From: Streptomyces fulvorobeus
GTDB lineage: Bacteria > Actinomycetota > Actinomycetes > Streptomycetales > Streptomycetaceae
Length of the DNA stretch: 64,000 bases
Direction: 5' to 3'
NCBI RefSeq assembly: GCF_013167895.1
Contig: NZ_BLWC01000001.1
Span: 4,960,001 to 5,024,000, forward strand
The notes beneath the pieces are model-generated. The model had not been told where the DNA came from, made no database searches, and saw nothing but the letters and a program-made list of their open reading frames with translations. Position numbers and translations under genes: made by a program. This document shows, piece by piece, positions 23,658-32,734 of this stretch. Positions within the stretch are counted from its first letter, which is position 1. Each line of letters opens with the position of its first letter.

Positions 23658-24742
23658 ACGTACCGACTGCCGTACGGGCGCGGGCGCCCGAGACCCCGCG
23701 CGGGCGGTCCACTCGCGGGCCGTTCACCTTCGGGGCGGGCGCGAGACTCTCTCTGCTGGCGGTCCTGGTGGCCGCCGCGTTCTGCGCCTGCCTGTTCGCC
23801 GGGAGGAGCCCGTCCGCCGGCCAGGTGTGGGACGTACTGGCCGGCCGGGGGGACGCCACCGCCCGGCACATCGTGCTGCGGCTGCGCGTGCCGCGCGCGC
23901 TGGTCGCCCTCGGGGCCGGGGCGAGCCTCGGACTCGCCGGTCTCCTGCTCCAGTCGGCGCTGCGCAATCCGCTGGCCGGACCGGAGGTCACCGGCGTCAC
24001 CCCGGGCGCCGTGCTCGGAGCCGTGACGGCGACCGGACTGGGGCTCGCGGGCTGGGAGTCCCCCACGGCGGTGGTCGTCGCCGCGTGCCTCGGCGGCTTC
24101 ACGGGAGCCGGGCTGCTGTGGTTGCTGGCCGGGCGCCGCAGGAGCGACCCGGAGGAGACGGTGGTCTACGGGGTACTGGTCTCCGCCGTGCTCGCCGGAC
24201 TCACCTCGATGGTGCTCCTGGTCGCGCCGGGCGAGCTCGGCAGCGTCGTGCAGTGGCTCGTCGGCTCGACCGAGGGCCGGGTCTGGGAGCACTGGACGCT
24301 CCTGTGGCCCTGGGCCCTGGTGTGGGGCGCCGCCTCCTGCGCGCTGGCCGCGCCGCTGACGCTGCTGCGCTGCGGGGACGAGCAGGCGGCAGCGGCGGGA
24401 CTGAACGTCGCGAGGGCGCGCGGGGCGGCGCTCGTGGGCGCCGTCGCGCTGACCGCCGGCGCGGTGTCGGCCGTGGGGGCGCTCGGCTTCGTAGGACTGC
24501 TGGTGCCGCATCTGGCGCTCGCCGTCTTCGGGGCGGACCTGCGGATCACGCTGCCCGGCGCCGCGCTGATCGGCGCTGTGGTGGTGGGCGGCGCGGACGC
24601 GGGGGCGCAGGTGCTCTCCCGGGTGCTGGTGGAAGGCTTCGGCGCCGAGCGGATGACCGTGCCGGCCGGCGCCCTGACGACGTGTGTGGGCGCCCTGCTG
24701 CTGCTCGTCGTGGCCCGACGCCACACGGCGGGACAGATGTGA
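23654..24742 (+). CDS. FecCD-type ABC permease 2
   Basis: 362 residues, the first about 35 cytoplasmic, then about ten membrane segments. LRLRVPRALVALGAGASLGL and SALRNPLAGPEVTGVTPGA are FecCD hallmarks. GTG 23654 overlaps the previous stop codon. Confidence 0.92.
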   Translation: MNVPTAVRARAPETPRGRSTRGPFTFGAGARLSLLAVLVAAAFCACLFAGRSPSAGQVWDVLAGRGDATARHIVLRLRVPRALVALGAGASLGLAGLLLQSALRNPLAGPEVTGVTPGAVLGAVTATGLGLAGWESPTAVVVAACLGGFTGAGLLWLLAGRRRSDPEETVVYGVLVSAVLAGLTSMVLLVAPGELGSVVQWLVGSTEGRVWEHWTLLWPWALVWGAASCALAAPLTLLRCGDEQAAAAGLNVARARGAALVGAVALTAGAVSAVGALGFVGLLVPHLALAVFGADLRITLPGAALIGAVVVGGADAGAQVLSRVLVEGFGAERMTVPAGALTTCVGALLLLVVARRHTAGQM

Positions 24743-24789
24743 ACGGTGCGGCGGAAGACACCCCAGCGCATTCAGGAGGACGAGAGACC

Positions 24790-25686
24790 ATGCCCCAGAT
24801 TTCGGACACGGGAGTACGGGAGACGGGCCCACCGGACCCCGCGGACACGGCGGCCGTTCGGGCGCGGGACGCCATCTCCGTGGACGGCGTGAGCTTCGGC
24901 TATCCGGGGCGTACGGTCCTCGCGGACATCCGTCTGCGGGTCGCCCCGGGTGAGTCCGTGGCCCTGGTCGGCCTCAACGGCTGCGGGAAGAGCACCCTGC
25001 TCCGGCTCGTCGCCGGACTCCTGCGGCCCTCGGCCGGGCGCGTCCTGCTGGACGGTGAGGACGTGGCGCGGCTCTCCCGCAGAGCCACCGCCCGACGCGT
25101 CGCACTGCTCCACCAGTCCTCGCCCTCCGTGCCGGGCATGACGGTACGTCAGCTGGTGAGACAGGGCCGGTACGCGGCCCGGGGCCCTCTCGGCATGCTC
25201 CGGGAGGGCGATGACGAGGTCTGCGCGCGGGCGCTGGCCGATGTCGGGGTCGCCGACTGGTCGGACAGGATGGTCGACTCCCTCTCGGGCGGTGAACGCC
25301 AGCGGGTCCGGCTCGCCATGTCCCTGGCGCAGGACACCGGCGTACTGCTCCTGGACGAGCCCACCACCTACCTCGACCTGCGCCACCAGCTGGAGGTGCT
25401 CCAGACGGTGGTGAGGCTGCGCGAGGAGCGCTCCCTGACCGTGGTGATGGTGCTGCACGACCTGGGCCACGCGGCGCGGTTCGCCGACCGCATCGTCGCC
25501 CTGCGGGGCGGCCGGGTCGCGGCGGACGGCCCGCCCGGACGCATCGTGACACCCCGTCTGCTCGCCGAAGTCCTGGGCGTGGCAGGGCGGGTGGGCACCG
25601 ATCCGGTCGGCGGCTGGCCGGTGTGTTACCCAGATCACCCTCTGCCTCCCGGAGAACTATTGCGGAATGATAATCGTATTCATTAG
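24790..25686 (+). CDS. FepC-type ABC ATPase
   Basis: 298 residues: Walker A GLNGCGKST (about 63-71), signature LSGGERQR (about 168), Walker B VLLLDEPTT (about 188), and switch His in VLHDLGH. It powers the importer of the preceding three genes. ATG 24790 is chosen because AGGAGG lies upstream; a GTG at 24739 overlapping the permease stop is an alternative that adds 17 residues. The first 30 residues are a poorly conserved extension. The Zur-like box for the RiPP operon lies within its last codons. Confidence 0.92.
   Translation: MPQISDTGVRETGPPDPADTAAVRARDAISVDGVSFGYPGRTVLADIRLRVAPGESVALVGLNGCGKSTLLRLVAGLLRPSAGRVLLDGEDVARLSRRATARRVALLHQSSPSVPGMTVRQLVRQGRYAARGPLGMLREGDDEVCARALADVGVADWSDRMVDSLSGGERQRVRLAMSLAQDTGVLLLDEPTTYLDLRHQLEVLQTVVRLREERSLTVVMVLHDLGHAARFADRIVALRGGRVAADGPPGRIVTPRLLAEVLGVAGRVGTDPVGGWPVCYPDHPLPPGELLRNDNRIH
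25662..25682 (+). promoter_or_regulatory. Zur-like box in front of the RiPP precursor gene
   Basis: GGAATGATAATCGTATTC (25664-25681) has AATG-ATAAT-CGTA in the same register as the other three boxes, and a further TCATT. It is weaker than the others but lies about 60 bases upstream of the precursor ATG, in an otherwise GC-rich region. Confidence 0.6.
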
Positions 25687-25743
25687 TGTCTGTGCTGCGG
25701 CGCCGGCCTGGCGCCGCGGTCCCACAAGCGAAGGAGACTCCTC

Positions 25744-25875
25744 ATGGAGCAGAACAAGGTGTTCAGCCCGATCGCCGAGCAGGGTCAGCTGGCCCACCTG
25801 TCGGCGACCCACTCCAACGCCCTCGTCGAGAACCCCTTCGACGACGCCGAGTTCGCCGAAGGCGACGACAAGTAG
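25744..25875 (+). CDS. RiPP precursor peptide of the YcaO cluster
   Basis: 43 residues: leader-like start MEQNKVFSPIAEQGQLAHLS, then ATHSNALVENPFDDAEFAEG and DDK. A good Shine-Dalgarno AAGGAG lies 8 bases before the ATG. The only residues that a YcaO enzyme could cyclise through their side chains are Ser8, Ser20, Thr22 and Ser24; there is no Cys. The acidic tail (DDAEFAEGDDK) may be a follower. A hairpin follows, then the biosynthetic genes. The cluster recalls the amidine-forming, streptamidine-type YcaO family as I remember it, but the product cannot be predicted with certainty. Confidence 0.8.
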   Translation: MEQNKVFSPIAEQGQLAHLSATHSNALVENPFDDAEFAEGDDK

Positions 25876-25885
25876 AACCACCTAG

Positions 25886-25916
25886 GCGGGCCCGCCCGGT
25901 CGTCGGGCGGGCCCGC
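25886..25916 (+). terminator. Hairpin between precursor and enzyme genes
   Basis: GCGGGCCCGCCCG (25886-25898) pairs perfectly with CGGGCGGGCCCGC (25904-25916) around GTCGT. It probably causes partial termination, so that precursor mRNA exceeds that of the enzymes, as in many RiPP operons. Confidence 0.7.
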
Positions 25917-25954
25917 TCCGTCTTCGCAGCCGACCCCCAGCAAGGAGCCCCCTC

Positions 25955-26782
25955 GTGACCGCCGGCAGACTCGCACCAGGCGTCGAGCTCGTCACCGTGC
26001 CCGGACAGGGCCTAGCGGTGCGCACACAGGACGGGGAGTTCCTGCGCGTCGGCACCGGGCGGGTGGCGGTGGACGAACTGGTGGCGAGGTTCGAAGGCGG
26101 CCCGCAGGGCAGCCCGGAACTCGAGGAGCTCGTCACGGCGTTCGAGGACGCCGGATACGCGGGGGAGCGCACCGCGCGCCCGCTGGCGGGCCTGGCCGTC
26201 CACGTCCTCGGCGACGAGCTGCCGGCCGGCGCTCTGGCGAACCGGGCGGCGGCGGCGGGCGCCGACATCACGCGCGGCGACGGCCACCGGCTCACCGTGC
26301 CCGGGGAAGGTGCCGGGCGCCCGGACGTGGTCGTCTGGTGCCTGGACTCACCCGTCCCCGAGGGCCTGTGGGACGCGGCCGACCGGCTCCCCGCCCAGGG
26401 CGTCGGCTGGCTGCGCTGCCACCGCGAGGGCTTCCAGGTGTGGCTCGAACCCCTCGCCGCCGAAGCGGGTGACGTCACCTCCGCCGACATACGCCTGAGA
26501 CGGCTCGCCGCCTCTCCCGCGCACCGCGAACTCGCCGCGTACTGGGCCGGGCACCGCACCGCCGGGACCCCGCCGTGCGGCACCGAGGCATCGGCGGCGC
26601 TGATCGCGGAACTGCTCACCGCCGACCTGATCGCCTGGGCCACCGGACGGCGGACACCGGGCCGCCCGCCCGCACGCCGCCGCCTCCGCCGGCTCGACCT
26701 TCGCGACCTGACGGTCAGCGAGCACCCCGTACTGCCGGTGCCCGCCGTGGCCCCGGTCCCCGGGCGGGGCGCACCCCGATGA
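25955..26782 (+). CDS. RRE/E1-like partner protein of the YcaO enzyme
   Basis: 275 residues. The first 80 (VELVTVPGQGLAVRTQDGEF and following) look like the winged-helix peptide-recognition element (RRE) found in the C-protein part of azoline synthetases. The remainder resembles a degenerate ThiF/E1-like fold. The few Cys residues (in VVWCLD, LRCHREG, PPCGTE) are scattered, and the usual CxxC zinc sites are absent. It should bind the leader and present the precursor to the YcaO protein. GTG 25955 follows AAGGAG. It overlaps the next gene (ATGA). Confidence 0.7.
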   Translation: MTAGRLAPGVELVTVPGQGLAVRTQDGEFLRVGTGRVAVDELVARFEGGPQGSPELEELVTAFEDAGYAGERTARPLAGLAVHVLGDELPAGALANRAAAAGADITRGDGHRLTVPGEGAGRPDVVVWCLDSPVPEGLWDAADRLPAQGVGWLRCHREGFQVWLEPLAAEAGDVTSADIRLRRLAASPAHRELAAYWAGHRTAGTPPCGTEASAALIAELLTADLIAWATGRRTPGRPPARRRLRRLDLRDLTVSEHPVLPVPAVAPVPGRGAPR

Positions 26783-28290
26783 CCGCCACCACGCTCCAGG
26801 TCGGGACGGCCGACGGGACACGCCTCACCGCCGACATCTGCCTCCCCGCGGGCGACGGCCCCTTCCCCGCTGTCCTGATCCGCACCCCGTACGACCGCCG
26901 CGGTCACCGGGCCGAGCTGCGCGCCTGGGCGGCCTCCGGCTTCGCCGCCCTCGCACAGGACGTACGGGGGCGGTACGGCTCACAGGGCCGGTGGCAGCCC
27001 TACCGGAACGAGGAGGCGGACGGCGCCGCGACCGTGCGGCGGGTGCGCGAGCAGCCCTGGAGCAACGGGCAGGTCGTGGCCCACGGGAGTTCGTACGGCG
27101 CGCACTGCGCGCTGGCGACCGCCCTGGGAGCCTGTGCGGACGGCCGCCCGGACGCCGTCGTCGCGGCCGTCCCCGCACTCGGGACCGCCGAGACGGCCCG
27201 TGAACCGGGCGGCCCCGAAAGGCTGTCGGCCCGGGCCGGCTGGTGGGCCGCGCACGGCGACCGCCGTACGTCGGACGAGGCCGCCCTGGGCGACGCACTC
27301 GCGCGGGACCCGCGCCTGCTCGAACACCTCCCCGTGGCCGCGCTGCCCTCCCGGCTGGGGCGGGCGCTGCCCTCCTGGCCGGAGGTGTGGGCGGCGGAAC
27401 GCGACGGCGCCCTCCTCTCCCGCGCGGCGTCCGCCACCCTCCCGCTGCTCGCCGTGGGCGGCACCCGGGACCCCTTCCGTGAGGACACGGTGGAGCTGTG
27501 GCGGTCCTGGGGAGGTCCCGCCCGCCTGCTGATGGGCCCCTGGGGGCACGGGCTGACCGCGTCCCCGGGCCCGGAGGCCCGGCCGCAGCACCGGCTCAAC
27601 CTCGGTCGTCTGTACGTCCGGTGGGCCAGGGCGGCGCTCGCGGGCGACCTGGCGGCGGGGCGGAGCGGTGTCACCGCGCTCGGCGGCAGCGACTGGTGGG
27701 CCGCCATGACGGACGGCCCGGAGGCCACCGCGTACCCCTTCGCCACCGCTCTGCGCCTGCTCGGCGGGCCGGACTTCGAGGCCGACCCCGGACAGCCGAT
27801 GCGCTCCGACCGCCTGGACGTGTCCGCGACCGGCCGCCCCGACCGCTGCCTGCTGATCACACCCCCGCTCCCCAGGCCGCTGGACCTGCTGGGCACCGCC
27901 GAGGCCCGGCTGACCGCCGTCGCGGACACCCCCGCGGCCGACTGGGTCGTACGCCTGGTCGCCCTGGACCCCCGCGGCGTCGCCGACCACCTGGCGACCG
28001 GTGTCGTACGCCGCACCGATCCCGCCGGCCGGCCCGCGTGTTTCCCGGTCCCGCTCGGCCGGCTGTCCCGGCGGCTGCCCGCCGGAACCCGGCTGCGCGT
28101 CGAAGTCGGCGGTCACCACTTCCCGGCCCACGCCCGCAATCCGCACACCGGGGAGGACCCGGTCACCGCGACCCGGCTGCGCTCCTCACGCCGTTCCGTG
28201 CGGCTTGAGGACAGCGTGCTCGCCCTGCCCGCCGTCGCAGCCCGGCACCGTGCCGCGCGCGTCCATCCCGCCCAGGAGATCTGCCGTTGA
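26779..28290 (+). CDS. CocE/NonD-family alpha/beta hydrolase
   Basis: 503 residues, no signal peptide. The N-terminal alpha/beta-hydrolase domain has the nucleophile elbow HGSSYGAH (Ser about 103), a candidate Asp in GGTRDPFRED and His in MGPWGHG. A C-terminal jelly-roll domain (from about 360, WVVRLVALDP) is typical of X-Pro dipeptidyl-peptidase/CocE-NonD proteins. In this cluster it may cleave the leader or follower of the modified peptide, or hydrolyse an intermediate. The ATG overlaps the upstream stop. Confidence 0.82.
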   Translation: MTATTLQVGTADGTRLTADICLPAGDGPFPAVLIRTPYDRRGHRAELRAWAASGFAALAQDVRGRYGSQGRWQPYRNEEADGAATVRRVREQPWSNGQVVAHGSSYGAHCALATALGACADGRPDAVVAAVPALGTAETAREPGGPERLSARAGWWAAHGDRRTSDEAALGDALARDPRLLEHLPVAALPSRLGRALPSWPEVWAAERDGALLSRAASATLPLLAVGGTRDPFREDTVELWRSWGGPARLLMGPWGHGLTASPGPEARPQHRLNLGRLYVRWARAALAGDLAAGRSGVTALGGSDWWAAMTDGPEATAYPFATALRLLGGPDFEADPGQPMRSDRLDVSATGRPDRCLLITPPLPRPLDLLGTAEARLTAVADTPAADWVVRLVALDPRGVADHLATGVVRRTDPAGRPACFPVPLGRLSRRLPAGTRLRVEVGGHHFPAHARNPHTGEDPVTATRLRSSRRSVRLEDSVLALPAVAARHRAARVHPAQEICR

Positions 28291-29672
28291 CCAGCACCAG
28301 CGTTCCGGCCGCCGCCCTCTCCCTCGACGACCTCGTGGACCCCGTCTGCGGACTGATCCGCGCGGTGGAACCCGTCGAGCACCCGGCGGGGGCGCCGCCC
28401 CGCTACACCGCCATGACCGCCGAAGTGGCCGACGCCAGGAGATTCGGCGCCTGGCCCGCGGACCGGGTGTCCCTGGGCACGACCTTCGGCGATCCCGGGG
28501 GAGCACGCATCGCGGCCGTCGCCGAAGCGGTCGAACGCTACTGCGGCAACCGGCTGCCGCCCCCGGGACATGCCGGTGCGCCCCGGCGCGCGACGGCCCG
28601 GCAGCTCATCGACGAGGGGAAGCGGCTGTACGGCCCGGACGACCTCCCCCGGTACGCGCCCTGGCAGTACGCGCGCCAGAACTTCCCCTACCGGCCGCTT
28701 CTCGCGGACACCCCCGCCCTGTGGGCCGCAGGCACCGAAGGCGGGGAGGAGTGCTGGGCGCCGGTCGCCCTCACCCACCTCAACTGGCGCCAGGGGGAGC
28801 TGCGTTCACTGCCCCGTACGCACCACCTCAACTACGCGGGTATCGCCACCGGCCAGGGTTTCGACGACGCCGTCGAACGCGGGATGCTGGAGATCGTCGA
28901 GCGCGACGCCCTGGAGCTGTGGTGGCACCTCGACGGGCCGGCCCGCGGCATCGACCCGGCCAGTGTCCCCGGACTCACCGCCGACCTGGACGGCTGCGAT
29001 TTGGACGTGTGGATCGTCGAGATGCCCTCGGAGTTCGCCCCCTGCATGGCGGCGCTCGTGCACGACGGGCGCCGGGGCATCTACGCCGCCGGTTTCGCCT
29101 GCCGCTACGACCCGGCCGACGCGGCCCGCAAGGCCGTGCTCGAAGCCGTGCACACCTGGGTCTTCACCCAGGGGGCGGTCGAACGCGACGGCTGGGTCTT
29201 CAAGGCGATCGACGCGGGCATGTTCGCCCCCGGGCTCTATCTGGACCACCGGGCCGACCGGCGCTACCTCGACGACTGCGGCGCCGACTTCGCCGCCGTG
29301 CGCGATCTGGGCGCGCACGTCCAGGTGTGGCTCGACGACCGGGTCACCCCACTGGCCACCCGGTTCACCGAACCGGCGCACGGCGTCGTGGACCTCGCGG
29401 ACATCGCGCCGGGCAGCCGCGGAGCCCTCGACGCCCGGCTGGCGGACGGCGGGCACCGGGTAATCACCTTCGACCTGACCACCGAGGACGTCAGGGAGAC
29501 GCCGCTGCGGGTGGCGCGTGTGCTCGTCTCCGGCCTCATACCCAACGCCCCCGCGGCGTTCGCCTACCTGGGCAGCCCGCGCTTCGGCGAGGCGGCCCTG
29601 TCCCGGGCGTGGCGGCGGACGGAACCGTCCGGCCCCCAGGACTTCACCCTCGTACCGCCACCACACATGTAG
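28287..29672 (+). CDS. YcaO-domain peptide-modifying enzyme
   Basis: 461 residues forming a YcaO domain. The ATP/Mg-binding acidic segments are visible: ARIAAVAEAVERYC (about 75-88) and a longer one about 193-210 ending in LEIVERDALELWW, with a further E in AVLEAVHTWV. YcaO enzymes activate backbone amides with ATP to make azolines, thioamides or amidines. The C-terminus VPPPHM only partly resembles the PxPxP end of azoline-forming members. TTG 28287 is the likely start, since AGGAGA precedes it and its TGA overlap matches the operon style. ATG is not available in the right place. Confidence 0.85.
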   Translation: MTSTSVPAAALSLDDLVDPVCGLIRAVEPVEHPAGAPPRYTAMTAEVADARRFGAWPADRVSLGTTFGDPGGARIAAVAEAVERYCGNRLPPPGHAGAPRRATARQLIDEGKRLYGPDDLPRYAPWQYARQNFPYRPLLADTPALWAAGTEGGEECWAPVALTHLNWRQGELRSLPRTHHLNYAGIATGQGFDDAVERGMLEIVERDALELWWHLDGPARGIDPASVPGLTADLDGCDLDVWIVEMPSEFAPCMAALVHDGRRGIYAAGFACRYDPADAARKAVLEAVHTWVFTQGAVERDGWVFKAIDAGMFAPGLYLDHRADRRYLDDCGADFAAVRDLGAHVQVWLDDRVTPLATRFTEPAHGVVDLADIAPGSRGALDARLADGGHRVITFDLTTEDVRETPLRVARVLVSGLIPNAPAAFAYLGSPRFGEAALSRAWRRTEPSGPQDFTLVPPPHM

Positions 29673-29681
29673 GGGAGCGAC

Positions 29682-30998
29682 GTGCCCGCACCACCCACCA
29701 CGGACGACACGGCGCGCGCCGTCCTCGCGCGCGCCAGGTCCGGCGCACCGCCCGGCCCCGACACCCCGGCCGGCCCCTTCCCCCGCTGGGCCGGCCCCGC
29801 CACGCCGCTCACCCCGCGGACCGCACCCGAACTCGACCGGGTCCTGCGCCGTTCGCTGGCCGCCGGCCGCACCGGGGCGGGCGGCGGACGGCTGCGGGCC
29901 GTCCCCTCGGCGGGCGGGCTGCACCCCGTCGAGGCCCACCTTCTGGTGGGCGCCTGTGGCGGACTCCCGCCCGGACGCTATGCCTACGACGCCGTACGCC
30001 ACCAGGTGCACCGGCGGGGACCCGCCCCTGCCACCCCGCCGGGCAACACCCTCGTCGTCCTGACGGTGACCGCCCGGCGCACCGTCTCGCACTACGGGCA
30101 CCGCGCGCTGCCCCTGCTGCTCCTGGACGCGGGTCACGCCGTAGCCGCACTGGTGGCGGCCGGCGCGTGCGGGATGAGCCTGGACACGGACGGCGCCCTC
30201 CTGGCGGCAGCGGCCGGCCTGCCCGAAGCGGCCCGGTGGCGGCGGACCTGGCCGGGCACCACACCCCGGCACCCCCTCGCCGCCGTCGCCATCGGCCCGC
30301 ACGGCGAGGACGCCCGGGCCGCCCTCGTACGCTGGGCCGCCTGTCCGCCCGGGGCCGCCCCACCGCCGGAACCAGGCGCCGAGGACGCTTCACCCGTCCT
30401 GGAACGGACCTGGCGGGCCTTGGAGGCAGCCGCCTCGACCGACGGCCCCGGTCGATGGGCGAGGCGGGACGTACGTACACGTGACGCCGTCCTGAGGTCC
30501 CGGCGCAGCGCCCCGCCACCGCTGAGTGGCGCCCCGTCCCCCGACGACCTGGCCCATGTCCTCGCCCGTGCGGCCGGGGCGGCGCCCGAAGGTCCCCGGT
30601 GGTGCGTCGCCACCGGAGGGTCACACCCCGGTCTGCTGCACCTGGGACCCGACGCCACCACCCGGCCGCACCGCCCGGTGCTCCGCACGCTCGCGTCCGG
30701 GGAGGCCCGGCCGACGCTCGCCGCCTGGGCCGCCGGTCAGGGCTGGATCGCGGAAGCGGGGGCGGTGCTCCTCGCGTATGGATGTCCCGAGGACGCGGAC
30801 GCGCCCCGCATCCGCCGCGATCACCTGAGCGCCGGATACGCCGTGGGCCATGCACAACTGGCCGCGTGGGAACGGAATCTGATGTCCCGTCCGGTCGGTT
30901 CCTGGCAGCGCGCCGACCTCGGAGCGGCGCTCGGCGGCCCGCCGGGCCGTGACTGGATCGTCCATGGACTCGCCTTGGGGAAAGGGGATCAGCCGTGA
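29682..30998 (+). CDS. SagB-type nitroreductase-like oxidoreductase
   Basis: 438 residues. The first half contains the SagB mark VPSAGGLHPVEAHLLVGACG (about 70-89) and a GHAVAALVAAGACGMSL segment of the FMN-binding nitroreductase fold. The second half (PPPLSGAPSPDDLAHVLARA onward) looks like a second, diverged nitroreductase unit. In RiPP clusters this class oxidises azolines to azoles. GTG 29682 follows AGGGGAG. It overlaps the first exporter gene. Whether the active site is intact was not verified residue by residue. Confidence 0.78.
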   Translation: MPAPPTTDDTARAVLARARSGAPPGPDTPAGPFPRWAGPATPLTPRTAPELDRVLRRSLAAGRTGAGGGRLRAVPSAGGLHPVEAHLLVGACGGLPPGRYAYDAVRHQVHRRGPAPATPPGNTLVVLTVTARRTVSHYGHRALPLLLLDAGHAVAALVAAGACGMSLDTDGALLAAAAGLPEAARWRRTWPGTTPRHPLAAVAIGPHGEDARAALVRWAACPPGAAPPPEPGAEDASPVLERTWRALEAAASTDGPGRWARRDVRTRDAVLRSRRSAPPPLSGAPSPDDLAHVLARAAGAAPEGPRWCVATGGSHPGLLHLGPDATTRPHRPVLRTLASGEARPTLAAWAAGQGWIAEAGAVLLAYGCPEDADAPRIRRDHLSAGYAVGHAQLAAWERNLMSRPVGSWQRADLGAALGGPPGRDWIVHGLALGKGDQP

Positions 30999-32734
30999 TG
31001 CTTCACCCGGAGCTGACACGCGCCGCCCGCACGGCGCGCGGCGCGCTGCTCGGCGCCACCGCGCTGCTCGGCGCGGTGGCCCTGACGCACCTCGCGCAGG
31101 CGGTGCTCCTCGCCGTGGCGCTCTCCGGCATCGCCCGCGGCGACACCCGCCACCTCCCCGCCCTGCTGGCCGGGGTGCTCACGGCCGTCGTGGCCCGGGC
31201 GGGCCTGGGCTGGTGGCAGCGGCGTACCGCTGTGCGCGCCGGATCGCGGGTACGCGTCGGGCTGCGCGACGCGCTGCTCGAACACCTCGGACGGCTCGGC
31301 CCCTTCCACGTCCAGGGAGCCCGCGCCGGCGCCGTACGCGCCACGCTCGTCGACGGTGTCGAGGGCGTGGACGCGTACGTCTCGCGCTATCTGCCCCAGC
31401 TGCTCATCACCTGCGCCGTTCCGCCGCTGCTGCTGGCCGCCGTCGCGGTCCTCGCCCCGCACGCACTCCTGGCCCTCGTGCCCGCCCTGCTCCTCGCCCT
31501 GCTCGCCCCCCGCTGGTGGGACCGGCTGCTGGAACGCCGGGGGCGCGAGCACTGGGAGTCGTACGAGACCCTGGCCGCCGACTACCTCGAAGCGCTCCAG
31601 GGCATGCCCGCCCTGCGCGCGGCCGGAGCGGTCGGGCGGACCCGGGCGCGGCTCGAACACCGCTCGGACGCCCTGCACCGGGCCACCGTCGCCAAACTGC
31701 GTGTCTCGCTCGTCGACACCGGACTCACCGATCTGGCCATCCAGGGCGGCACGGTCGCCGCCGCACTGGTGGCCTGCGCCTCCGCCGTCTCCGGGAACAC
31801 CACGGCCACCGGCACCTATCTGCTGCTGATGCTCGCCTCGGAGTGCTTCCGCCCGGTGCGCGACCTCTCCAGGGAGTGGCACGCCGGCTACCTCGGGGTC
31901 TCCGCCGCCGACGGGATCGCGGCGCTGCGTACCGCCGGGGGCGGCGTACCGGACGAGGGCCGCCACCGGGCGGACTGGTCCACCGGGCCCGAGATCACGT
32001 TCGACGGCGTGACGTTCCAGTACGAGGCAGCCGCGCGGCCCGCACTGGACGGTGTGACGTTCACGGCCCCGGCAGGACGCACCACCGCCGTGGTGGGGCC
32101 ATCGGGGGCGGGCAAGTCCACCCTGCTCGCCCTGCTGACCCGCCACCACGACCCGGGGCAGGGGCAGGTGCTCCTGGACGGGGTCCCGGCGGCGGGGTAC
32201 GCCCTCGACTCCCTGCGCCGGGGCATCGCCGTCGTCTCGCAGGAGACGTACTTCTTCCACGCCACCGTCGCGGACAACCTCCGCCTGGCCCGCCCTGACG
32301 CCACCGAGGACGACGTGCGCGCCGCCACGCGCGCCGCCGGCATCCACGAGGAGATCACCGCCATGCCTGACGGCTATCTGACCGTGCTGGGCGAACGGGG
32401 CGCCACCCTGTCCGGTGGCCAGCGCCAGCGGCTGGCCCTCGCCCGCGCCCTGCTCGCCGACGCGCGCGTCCTCGTGCTGGACGAGGCGACGAGCGCGGTG
32501 GACGAACGCGGTGAGGCACGCATAGCCAAGGCCCTGACCCGGGCCGCGCGCGGACGCACCTGCCTCGTGATCGCCCACCGCCTGGACGCCGTACGCCACG
32601 CGGACCGCATCGTCGTCCTGGACGGCGGACGGGTACGGGCCACCGGCGACCACACCACCCTCATGGCCGAGAACGGGCTCTACACGGCCCTCGTCGAGGC
32701 CGGACGGACCAAGGAAGCGGGACGAGCGGCATGA
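30995..32734 (+). CDS. ABC exporter half-transporter 1 (membrane domain plus ATPase)
   Basis: 579 residues: an N-terminal membrane domain with about six helices (to about 310) and a C-terminal ATPase with Walker A GPSGAGKST (about 368), signature LSGGQRQRLA (about 470) and Walker B VLVLDEATSA. It is a CydD/MsbA-like half-transporter and should pair with the next gene to export the modified peptide. GTG 30995 overlaps the stop of the oxidoreductase gene; ATG 30998 is the next codon. Confidence 0.9.
   Translation: MMLHPELTRAARTARGALLGATALLGAVALTHLAQAVLLAVALSGIARGDTRHLPALLAGVLTAVVARAGLGWWQRRTAVRAGSRVRVGLRDALLEHLGRLGPFHVQGARAGAVRATLVDGVEGVDAYVSRYLPQLLITCAVPPLLLAAVAVLAPHALLALVPALLLALLAPRWWDRLLERRGREHWESYETLAADYLEALQGMPALRAAGAVGRTRARLEHRSDALHRATVAKLRVSLVDTGLTDLAIQGGTVAAALVACASAVSGNTTATGTYLLLMLASECFRPVRDLSREWHAGYLGVSAADGIAALRTAGGGVPDEGRHRADWSTGPEITFDGVTFQYEAAARPALDGVTFTAPAGRTTAVVGPSGAGKSTLLALLTRHHDPGQGQVLLDGVPAAGYALDSLRRGIAVVSQETYFFHATVADNLRLARPDATEDDVRAATRAAGIHEEITAMPDGYLTVLGERGATLSGGQRQRLALARALLADARVLVLDEATSAVDERGEARIAKALTRAARGRTCLVIAHRLDAVRHADRIVVLDGGRVRATGDHTTLMAENGLYTALVEAGRTKEAGRAA

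Noticed and set aside
23147..24832. Long minus-strand open frames antisense to the FecCD permeases
   Set aside because: No domain, low-complexity composition, and complete overlap with well-supported genes.
28001..30484. Long Arg/Pro-rich plus-strand frame over the YcaO and oxidoreductase genes
   Set aside because: Composition is typical of an out-of-phase frame in GC-rich DNA, and the true frames carry recognisable motifs.
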